Positions 36,459 to 45,600 of a stretch of 64,000 nt of DNA are shown here, piece after piece. Position numbers and translations under genes: made by a program. Each line of letters starts with the position of its first letter. Within the stretch, counting starts at the first letter, position 1. Below the pieces are notes generated by a model that was given only the letters and a program-made list of their open reading frames with translations, searched no databases and was not told the origin of the DNA. Origin of the DNA: Geomonas ferrireducens (lineage in GTDB: Bacteria; Desulfobacterota; Desulfuromonadia; Geobacterales; Geobacteraceae); the NCBI RefSeq assembly GCF_004917065.1, contig NZ_SSYA01000001.1, forward strand, positions 1,134,550 to 1,198,549, written 5' to 3'.

Positions 36459-39400
36459 ATGGGAGAAGCGAACCAAGAGACTACTCCGAACGGTGACTTT
36501 CGACCGATCTTTGTCGATCTGGACTATGACCGGACTGTCAATTATGCGATGCAGCAAAACGACGTGCCGGTGGTCAAGTCCCTGCGAATCCGCAACGAGA
36601 GCAAAGACGCTCTCCGGGACCTGAATGTCCGCATCTCTACAGAGCCTCCCTTTGCCGCTCTGTGGGAGGGCCGTATCACTGCCATCAATCCCGGTGAAAC
36701 TTTCAACCTGGGAGTTGTCGACCTGCGTCTGTCCCACGATCTTCTCGCGGGCCTCACTGAAAGAGTGGCCGGATCTCTTCTTGTTGATATATTGCAAGAG
36801 GACGCCGTACTCTCATCATGCAATGAGCGGATCGACGTGCTGGCCTACGACGAGTGGAACGGCCTGCAATCGATCCCGGAAATCCTCGCAGCGTTTGTCA
36901 CTCCCAACCACCCCGTTGTTGAAGCCGTGCTGTCAGATACCGCTGGAATCCTTGGCGCCTGGAGTGGAAACTCGGCCATCTCCGGATACCAGTCCCGCGA
37001 TCCGCAGCGCGTTGCCCTTACCGCCGCCGCAATTTACTCTGCTCTCCAAAAGCGCAATATCCGCTATATCAACCCGCCGGCAAGCTTTGAGGAGTCCGGC
37101 CAGAAGATCCGTCTGCCTGATCGGATACAGGAAAGCCGGCTGGCAACCTGCCTCGACCTCACGGTACTGGCTGCCTCGTGCCTAGAACAAGCAGGGCTTC
37201 ACCCTCTTGTTGTCATAACCGCCGGACATGCCTTTGTCGGTGTCTGGCTTGAAGATGAGACCTTTGCCGACGTCGCCACCGATGACCTGCTGCGACTGCG
37301 GAAGCGGGTAGAACTAGGGCAGATCACGCTCTTTGAAACTACCCTCATTGCCAACGAGCCAGCTGTCGCTTTTGAGCAGGCAGTGAAAGAAGGCATGAAG
37401 CATCTGGAGAACGAGGCGGCGTTTCGGTGCGTGGTCGACGTTCGCCGGGCGAGGAAGAGCAAAATCCGCCCCCTGCCGCTACGTATTGAGCTCGCTTCAG
37501 CCCCAGCCGCCGCGCCGACGGACCAAGAGGGGGATTCCACGGGCGTTCCGACGATCAATCTCCCGCAATTCACCACCCAGCCTGAATCTGCACCGGAGGT
37601 CGTTGCCGAGACACCGGCGACCCGCCTTGACCGATGGAAACGCAAGCTCCTCGATCTTACCCTGAATAACCGACAGCTAAATTTCCGGGACTCCAAAAAG
37701 AATCTACCCCTGCTCTGTCCCGACCTAGCCTCGCTGGAAGATGCTCTGGCTGACGGGAAGACCTTTAAGATCTTTCCTCGCCTCCAGGGGCTGGGTGAGG
37801 GCAATTCCCGCAATGCTGAGGTCCATCGCAGCCGTACCGGAAACGACTCCTTGGACGAGATGCTCAAGGAAGAACTGCTTGCGCGCCGTCTCCACGCCGA
37901 TGTAAGCGAGGCGGAGATAGATCGGCGTCTGCTGGAGATATACCGGGAAGCAAAGCTCAGCATCGAGGAGAATGGCGCCAACACACTCTACCTGGCTCTG
38001 GGTTTTCTGGCTTGGTACGAAACGAAAACGTCGCCGAAACAGAGGCTGGCCCCGATCATCCTGATTCCGCTGGTTATCGAGCGAAGGTCCGTTCAAGAGG
38101 GGTTCAGCATAAAGCTGGGAGATGACGAGCCGATGGTCAACGTCACCCTGTTGGCCCACCTGGCAGCGGACTTTGAGCTCAATATTCCCGGGCTTGACCC
38201 GATTCCCATGGACGAGCATGGGATCGATGTGTTGCTCATACTCCGGAAGTTCAGGGAGGCTGTCGTCGGCATCGATAGATGGGAGGTCCTGGAATCGGCC
38301 TATATCGGCCACTTCTCGTTCACCAAATTCCTTATGTGGCGTGACCTTGAGGTCCGAGCCGATGAGCTGCAGAAAAACTCCGTTGTAAGGCACCTGATCC
38401 ACACCCCCACTGAAGAGTATCCCGATGACGGGGTATTCCCCGATCCAGACCGGCTGGATGAAACTCACACCCCGCAGGAGACCTTCTGCCCACTCAGCTC
38501 CGACTCGTCGCAACTTGCGGCCGTTCATGCATCCGCAGTCGGGAAAAGCTTCGTATTGCACGGGCCGCCCGGCACGGGGAAATCCCAAACGATTACCAAC
38601 ATCATCGCCCATAACCTAGCGTTGGGAAAAACCGTCCTGTTCGTCTCTGAAAAACGCGCTGCGCTTGAGGTGGTCCACCGTCGCCTGACGGAATCCGGCT
38701 TGGGGCCGTTTTGTCTGGAGCTCCATTCAAACAAGAGCCACAAAAAAGGTGTGCTGAGCCAACTGGAGCAGGCGCTTAATGCCCATTCCAATCGTTCGAC
38801 GGAAGAATGGCAGGAGGAGGCCCAAAAACTCGCCGCGGCCCGGAAAGAGTTAAACGCCTATGTTACCGCACTTCACGCGGTTCGCGAATCGGGGGAAACA
38901 GTCTTTCACGGCATCTCGCAGCTCATAGGCCATCGTGACGTGCCTCTGGTCAAGCTACAATGGAATTCCGTGCTCAATATTGGTCGCCAGCGGCTGAACA
39001 ACCTGCGCGAAGCTGTCCGCCAACTGCAACTTGCCGGCACGCAAATCGGCCATCCAGGGACCAACCCCTGGGCGCCCTCCGCGTGCGAAGCTTGGACCCC
39101 AGAATTCCGCAATAGCGTCGAGCGTGCGGTGGATGAACTTCAAGATGCTGCTGCGTCGGTGGAAAAGGCCGCAGGCGGGGTTGCATCGATTGTCGGCATG
39201 ACACACGCTTCTTGGAGCCGCCTGGACCTCGACAACCTGGCTGCGATCGCGGCGGCCCTGCTCAACTGCCCCTCTGTGCCGCCGGCGCTCCTTTCGTCTT
39301 CTGACTGGGAGCCGCTCAAGGCGGCCATCCAGGAAATCACCAGCCATGGCCTGCAGCGTAATCTATACCGGGAAAGGCTCTATAAGCGGTTCAAGCCAGC

Positions 39401-42392
39401 AATCCTCGACATGGATCTTGATGGACTGCTCCAGCAATGGTCGGTCGCCCAGGATTCCTGGTTCTTGCCGCGGTGGTTGGGTAGCCGAAAGGTTCGTCAA
39501 TCCCTTGGGACCGCCGCTTGCCCGGAGTACGGCCCACAAAATGCGGAGGTCGTCGCCGACATAAAGCAGGCGCTGGCCTTGCGGCAGGAGGAGCAGTTCA
39601 TCAAGACGGCAGCTGCTCGCGCCGAAGTGGCCTTGGGCATCTATTGGCAGGGGGGCGAGGCTGACTGGAGCGTTGTCGGAGACTACATCGAGCGGGCGGA
39701 GTCCTTGCGTAAGGTCGCTGGCCGTGTGGCGGGTGTTGATTTTGAACGCGCCATCCAGTTACGGGCAAAATGGGCGCAACTGATTTCGGAGGGCAGGGAG
39801 CAACTTGGCAGCGAGGGCGCTATTGGTCAGCGCCTTCAGGTGTATCTGGAAGCGTTCGAAAATTTTGCCAAAGTAGAAAGCGCCCTGTCATCCTTGTTGG
39901 TGTTAGACCAGCAAACCGTGTGGGGTGCAGCCACTTCCAATGACTTTATTACGGCTCTGAGAGAATGTTGCAGCCACTGGCAACAACAGCTGAATGGCCT
40001 GAAAGCTTGGTGCTACTGGCGAACAGCGCGTAGGGAAGCTCTTGCCCTTGAGCTGAAGCCGCTAATTGATGCCTACGAGAATCATGGTCTGCCCACCGAA
40101 AACCTTCAGGTAGCCTTCACCAGAGGCTATTACCAATGGTGGTGCGACGCGATCATCAGTGCAGAGCCGGCCTTGTGCGGCTTCTTCAGTAGCACCTTCG
40201 AGGACAAGATCAATCAATTCAAGGAAATCGACGACAAGTACACCCTGCTTTCCCGTAAGGAAATACAGGTCCGCATCGCCGCAAAGGTCCCCAAGGGGCA
40301 GGCAAGCAATCCCAACTCCGAGATGGGGCTGCTCCGTCATCAGATGCAACGGAAGGTTGGCCACCTGCCGGTTCGCGCACTGATCCAGAAGATTCCCAAC
40401 CTGTTGCCTCGGCTGAAACCCTGCCTGCTGATGAGCCCCATTTCGGTCGCCCAGTATCTCGACCCGAGCCATCCCTCCTTCGACATCGTGGTCTTCGACG
40501 AGGCCTCGCAGATTCCGGTCTGGGACGCGGTCGGAGCCATCGCGCGCGGCAAAGAGGCGGTCATCGTCGGCGATCCGAAGCAACTGCCTCCCACTAATTT
40601 CTTCTCGCGGGCCGATGGCGGGGATGGTGCCGATGCTGACGACAATCTGGTGGACGACTTGGAAAGCATCCTCGACGACTGCATAGCTGCCCAGCTTCCG
40701 GAGAGGCACCTCAACTGGCATTACCGCAGCAGGCACGAAAGCCTGATCGCCTTCAGCAATTACCATTATTATGGCAATCGGTTGCTCACCTTTCCATCGC
40801 CTCACCAGGAGCTCGGAGTTTCGTACCGGAATGTCGTTGGCGAATACGACAAAGGAAAGAGCCGGACCAATCGCGCCGAGGCCAACGCTGTCGTGGCCGA
40901 GGTGTTACGCCGACTGCTCGATCCTCACCTGTCAACTTTCAGTATCGGAATCGTCACTTTCAGCCAAGCTCAGCAACAGTTGATCGACGACCTGCTGGAG
41001 GAGACGCGCAGGCAAAACCCGTCTATTGAACCGTATTTTGCCGATGGCGCAGTGGAGCCGGTCTTCATAAAAAATCTGGAAAACGTCCAAGGTGACGAGC
41101 GGGACGTTATCTTCTTCTCCATCTGCTACGGCCCTGATGCCGCTGGCAGGGTATCGATGAACTTCGGCCCTATGAACCGTGACGGCGGCGAGCGTCGGCT
41201 CAATGTCGCCATCACCAGGGCCCGCCAAGAAGTGGTGGTCTTTTCTACCCTCCGGGCCGAGCATATAGACCTCTCGAAAACCAGATCACAAGGGGTAGCC
41301 GACCTCAAATGTTTCCTCGATTATGCCGAACGAGGTCCGGTGGCCATCACGGAACGGCGTTCAGCTGACGGTGAGGGGGAATGTGAATCTCCCTTTGAGG
41401 CTCAGGTCTGTGATGCATTGCGGGACAAGGGATATATCGTGCATCCGCAGGTCGGCTGTTCCGGGTATAGGATCGATCTCGGAATCGTCGATCCGGAACG
41501 ACCGGGGCGCTACCTGTTGGGGGTAGAGTGTGATGGTGCAAATTATCATCGTTCCAAAACCGCTCGCGATCGGGACAAGCTGCGTGAAAGTATACTGATC
41601 GGCCTCGGCTGGAGCATTCATCGGGTGTGGTCCACCGATTGGTGGGAAAGGCCGGCCGAGGAGTTGGCCCGGATCGAAGTTGCTATCGAAGCGGCGATCA
41701 AAGCGAGCAAGGCACCGAATGCGGCCGCTGAATTCGCGGCGCAATTAATTGCCGCTGCGCCATCGAATGCGGCAAACACCTCGCTGACTGAAGCTCCTCT
41801 ATCGGTACCGCTGCCAGCGCATGAACCGGTCCTGCCTGTATATGAACCGTTTGTCGTAAGGGAAATCAAGGGCACTCCTGATGATTTCTATGATGCGAAG
41901 TCGGACGCCAGCATTCGCTCGCTCATAGAGGCTGTGGTCAGGCTGGAAGGACCGGTGAGCCACGAGCTGGTTGCTCGAAGGGTTGCGGAACACTGGGAAG
42001 TTGGGAGGATCACCTCGCGGACGATTAAGCGGATAGAGGGCTTGACCGGGAAGGCTGACGTTAAGGTTGTTCGGGGGGCTGAAGGCACCTTCCTCTGGGC
42101 ACCCAGTCAAGATTCCAGATCGTTCACTCTATTTCGCATCGCAGGGGAGAGTGAAGGCTCGAAAAGGGACGCGGAGGACCTGCCGCCACAAGAGGTCGCC
42201 AATGCCGCTTTACATGTTCTTGAGCAGCATGTGAGCTTGCCGGTCGCTGACCTGGTGCGCGAGACCGCGCGGCTGCTTGGTTATCAGCGAACCGGTCCTG
42301 CGGTTGATAAAGCGATAAGAGGCGGGATAGGCGTTTTGGTGAAGAACCGGAGGGCGAAAGAAGAAGGCGGGAATGTCGTCCATCTGAGGTAG
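36459..42392 (+). CDS. Giant DUF4011-type SF1 helicase/nuclease, putative defence protein
   Basis: The 1977-residue protein has several domains. Residues ~200-310 contain LATCLDLTVLAASCLEQAG and ITAGHAFVGVWLEDE, a Cys/His pattern like transglutaminase-type cysteine peptidases. The DUF4011 segment RLDRWKRKLLDLTLNNRQLN starts at ~388. A superfamily 1 helicase follows: Walker A GPPGTGKSQT (~703), Walker B VVFDEASQ (~1344), GDPKQLPPT (~1371), NVQGDERDVIF (~1541) and NVAITRARQEV (~1582). A PD-(D/E)XK/Vsr-like endonuclease (ESPFEAQVCDAL, YRIDLGIVDP, GVECDG; ~1640-1730) and a DUF3320-like tail (~1794) complete it. Related helicases occur in phage-defence islands; activity here is inferred. The ATG at 36459 has GAGGGGG upstream. 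Confidence 0.87.
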   Translation: MGEANQETTPNGDFRPIFVDLDYDRTVNYAMQQNDVPVVKSLRIRNESKDALRDLNVRISTEPPFAALWEGRITAINPGETFNLGVVDLRLSHDLLAGLTERVAGSLLVDILQEDAVLSSCNERIDVLAYDEWNGLQSIPEILAAFVTPNHPVVEAVLSDTAGILGAWSGNSAISGYQSRDPQRVALTAAAIYSALQKRNIRYINPPASFEESGQKIRLPDRIQESRLATCLDLTVLAASCLEQAGLHPLVVITAGHAFVGVWLEDETFADVATDDLLRLRKRVELGQITLFETTLIANEPAVAFEQAVKEGMKHLENEAAFRCVVDVRRARKSKIRPLPLRIELASAPAAAPTDQEGDSTGVPTINLPQFTTQPESAPEVVAETPATRLDRWKRKLLDLTLNNRQLNFRDSKKNLPLLCPDLASLEDALADGKTFKIFPRLQGLGEGNSRNAEVHRSRTGNDSLDEMLKEELLARRLHADVSEAEIDRRLLEIYREAKLSIEENGANTLYLALGFLAWYETKTSPKQRLAPIILIPLVIERRSVQEGFSIKLGDDEPMVNVTLLAHLAADFELNIPGLDPIPMDEHGIDVLLILRKFREAVVGIDRWEVLESAYIGHFSFTKFLMWRDLEVRADELQKNSVVRHLIHTPTEEYPDDGVFPDPDRLDETHTPQETFCPLSSDSSQLAAVHASAVGKSFVLHGPPGTGKSQTITNIIAHNLALGKTVLFVSEKRAALEVVHRRLTESGLGPFCLELHSNKSHKKGVLSQLEQALNAHSNRSTEEWQEEAQKLAAARKELNAYVTALHAVRESGETVFHGISQLIGHRDVPLVKLQWNSVLNIGRQRLNNLREAVRQLQLAGTQIGHPGTNPWAPSACEAWTPEFRNSVERAVDELQDAAASVEKAAGGVASIVGMTHASWSRLDLDNLAAIAAALLNCPSVPPALLSSSDWEPLKAAIQEITSHGLQRNLYRERLYKRFKPAILDMDLDGLLQQWSVAQDSWFLPRWLGSRKVRQSLGTAACPEYGPQNAEVVADIKQALALRQEEQFIKTAAARAEVALGIYWQGGEADWSVVGDYIERAESLRKVAGRVAGVDFERAIQLRAKWAQLISEGREQLGSEGAIGQRLQVYLEAFENFAKVESALSSLLVLDQQTVWGAATSNDFITALRECCSHWQQQLNGLKAWCYWRTARREALALELKPLIDAYENHGLPTENLQVAFTRGYYQWWCDAIISAEPALCGFFSSTFEDKINQFKEIDDKYTLLSRKEIQVRIAAKVPKGQASNPNSEMGLLRHQMQRKVGHLPVRALIQKIPNLLPRLKPCLLMSPISVAQYLDPSHPSFDIVVFDEASQIPVWDAVGAIARGKEAVIVGDPKQLPPTNFFSRADGGDGADADDNLVDDLESILDDCIAAQLPERHLNWHYRSRHESLIAFSNYHYYGNRLLTFPSPHQELGVSYRNVVGEYDKGKSRTNRAEANAVVAEVLRRLLDPHLSTFSIGIVTFSQAQQQLIDDLLEETRRQNPSIEPYFADGAVEPVFIKNLENVQGDERDVIFFSICYGPDAAGRVSMNFGPMNRDGGERRLNVAITRARQEVVVFSTLRAEHIDLSKTRSQGVADLKCFLDYAERGPVAITERRSADGEGECESPFEAQVCDALRDKGYIVHPQVGCSGYRIDLGIVDPERPGRYLLGVECDGANYHRSKTARDRDKLRESILIGLGWSIHRVWSTDWWERPAEELARIEVAIEAAIKASKAPNAAAEFAAQLIAAAPSNAANTSLTEAPLSVPLPAHEPVLPVYEPFVVREIKGTPDDFYDAKSDASIRSLIEAVVRLEGPVSHELVARRVAEHWEVGRITSRTIKRIEGLTGKADVKVVRGAEGTFLWAPSQDSRSFTLFRIAGESEGSKRDAEDLPPQEVANAALHVLEQHVSLPVADLVRETARLLGYQRTGPAVDKAIRGGIGVLVKNRRAKEEGGNVVHLR

Positions 42393-42696
42393 AGCACTAA
42401 ACATTTTCGACTATGTTGTCACGCCACTTGAAGGCCAAGGTTCACCTGCCTCAGCGCCTTGGGTAATCGCTTGGTACCTAAGGCGACGCCCTGATCCGGC
42501 CTGCAGCATAGTAGCCTGAATGCTACGCCAAAACCTGGTAAATCCCCAATGGGCTTTTCGCCTTTATCGACCTGCAGCGGTAATCGGGTGCAAGTAGTCC
42601 CACCTTAACCCATTCGTCGGTTGTGAACTTCGTTAACATCGCTGTCTGGAGTCGGCGAGAACACCGTCTCGTTGAAGTAGCTAAAGGAGTCAGTAC
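42393..42696. other. Intergenic region between the two giant defence genes
   Basis: No gene is supported in these ~300 bases. They should contain the promoter of the STAND gene, whose ribosome site AAAGGAG is at 42683-42689. I see no strong -35/-10 pair, terminator or tRNA. The separation suggests that the two large genes are independent units. Confidence 0.5.
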
Positions 42697-45600
42697 TTGA
42701 CCGAAATACCTACAAGCAGTCCGGCCTCCACGGGCGGAGCCGGCATGTTCTTCGAGCAGCACGTCGCTGCATACTGGCTCGCACAGTTGCTCGTGCGTGG
42801 TATTCCGCCGATACTGATCGAGACGATCGTGACTGAGGTCCACTTCCAGACAGAGCACCTCGGCTGGCATACGGACGACTTTTTAATTGTTTGCGAAGGC
42901 CCAGCAGCAGTTCTCCAGAAACTGGTCGGCCAGGTAAAACGCAGCTTTACTGTCAGTGCCGGAGACGAGGAATGCAAGAAAGCCATCCGGGATTTCTGGC
43001 AGGATTTCAATAATCCGGCCAGCTTCACTCCGGCACAGGATCGCTTGGTACTGGTTACACTACGAGGTACCAACACGCTGCTCCAGCATTTTGTGGGTCT
43101 ACTGGACTGTGCCCGCGCGGCGCGAGATGGCGGGGAGTTTGAGCATCGGCTGGCAACAAAAGGCTTTATTTCTAACAAGGCAGTGCAATATTGCGGAGAA
43201 CTCTGCAAGATCATAGGCGCATTTGAGGGGACAGCTATAGCGGCGGCAGACCTCTGGCCGTTCTTACGACGACTCCATGTCCTTAGCCTGGACCTGAATT
43301 CATCCACACGACAGACAGAAGCCCTTATCAAATACCTCCTGGCCCACACAACAACCGACGGTAACGCCGCTGGCCTCGCAAGCGCCTCCTGGAATGCCTT
43401 GCTTGCTCTTGCAAGCACTGCGATGTCGGAGGCAATCAGTCTACGCCGCGCTGATCTGCCAGAAGAGCTGCAACATCGTCATGGGTCCGTCGGGGCGAAG
43501 GAGCAACACATCTTACGCGCCCTGAAGGATCATACCGCACCGGTCATCCGCAGAATCCGTTCAACGATCGGGCAGGACTTTCACCTGCAACGCGCTGCTC
43601 TCGTGCAGCAGGTTCTCTGCGAGTTGGAGACCGCCCAGGTAGTACTGGTGTCCGGACCCGCAGGTAGCGGGAAATCTGCCATCGGTAAGGACGTTGTTTC
43701 CCATCTCTCGCAAGAATGCTTTATCTTTGGGTTTCGGGTGGAAGAATTCGCTCAGGCACATATCGACGCAACGCTGCATGTGGCTCAGATTCCGACTAAT
43801 GCCGAGGTTCTCGCAGCGATTCTTGCCACGCAAGGCCGCAAGGTGGTTTTGATCGAAAGTGTCGAGCGCCTACTCGAGAAATCAACGCGTGATGCCTTCA
43901 GCGATCTCATGACAATGGCGGCAGCTGACCGTGGTATGTGCATCATCCTCACATGCCGTGACTATTCGACTGAGCAGGTGCGCACGAGCTTCCTGCAGCC
44001 TGTAGGGATCAATCATGCGGTGGTGAGCGTGCCACCGCTGGAGGACGCTGAGCTAGCAGAGATTGAAATGGCGCTTCCGCAGCTTGTTTACCCCCTGAAG
44101 AATCCAGCCTTACGCGACATCCTGCGTAACCCCTACTTACTCGACAAGGCGTTAGAGATACCGTGGTCGGCGGAGCGACCGGTTCCGGTCAGCGAGCGGG
44201 AATTCCGGACACTCTTCTGGCGACAGGTCGTTCGGTCTGACCAAGGTGGGGCGACAGGAATGGCACGAAGGCGTGAAGAGGTCTTTCAAAAAATTGCTGT
44301 GCGCCGTGCCCGGGCACTTTCCGCCTTCGTGGTGTGCAATGATTTGGACCCTGCAGTCGTAGCGTCCCTAAGACAAGACTCCCTCATCGTCCAATCCGAC
44401 GAGAACCCGTCCCTATTGGCAACATCGCACGACGTCTTAGAAGACTGGGCGATCTTGCAGTGGTTGGATGAACAACATCTAACCGACAAGGGAGCCTTCC
44501 AAGCTCTGTCCGTTGCAGTCGGCGCACACCCTGCCATTCGTCGCTCCTACCGAAAGTGGGTTGCCGAGCTTGTAGAGCGCGAACCTCCTGCCGCAGACCG
44601 TCTGTTCCTTGCTGCGATCACTGAAACCGAAATCACTGCGCAGTTTCGCGATGATACACTCATATCACTTCTAAAAGCACCATCAGCGCCGGAGTTCCTC
44701 GTACGACATGAACCCCAGCTCCTGGCTAACAACCTGATCATCTTCAAGCGGGTGATTCATTTACTCCGCGTCGCCTGCGTGGCAAGTCCCACCTGGCTGC
44801 CACCTGGAACCGGGCACGGGTCAGTGTTCAATGTGCCGGACGGCCCCGCGTGGGTGACGGTCCTGATGTTGGTGCATCGCAACATTCGCAGTTTCACCCA
44901 AAAGGAGCGCCCACTTCTTCTCGGACTGATCGAGGATTCTGTCCGCAATGTCAGTTGGTGGTCGCCGGAAATGGACGGCGCAGAATTCGCCGCTGGCATT
45001 GGTCATTGGCTCCTGGCCGGTTTCGACGGCTACCGATCCGCAGAAGCGCGAAAGCGCGTGCTCAAAGTGCTAGCAAAGATCCCTAAAGCCGATGCAGCTC
45101 GCTTCGAGGCTCTTCTGCGCGGGGTAGTTGAACTAGGACAGCGGCGGGATTGGACTGCAGAAGATCTTCGCCAAATCGTGTTCACCGGGCCGGATGGCAT
45201 GCCCGCCGCGCGTGACCTACCGGATGTTTTTGTCTCCGTCGCGGCCGACCACTTCCTCGCCACAGATGAAGGAGTCCGGGATCGATCCTTCCGAGGCTCT
45301 CTCATGCTTGAAACGCACTTCGGCATCAAGGACGGCCTGCGGCACGATTTCTTTCCTGCCAGCGCTCTTCGCGGCCCTTGGCTACCTTTTCTGCGCCATC
45401 ATGCCCGCCAAGGTCTCGACTTTTTGATCAAAGTCTTCAACCACAGTGCAGACTGGTACATCCACCCGCGGGTGCACGACCCACTTGAGCCCGCATGGGA
45501 GATTGAACTGACCTTTGCCGATGGGACCACCAAGAAACACTTCGGTAACCCACGGTTCTGGAACCTGTACCGGGGCACGTCGGTCGGCCCTTATGTTCTT

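Noticed and set aside
42523-42627. A transposase remnant before the STAND gene
   Set aside because: A short leftward protein-like stretch is visible, but it is too short and matches no transposase motif I can defend.
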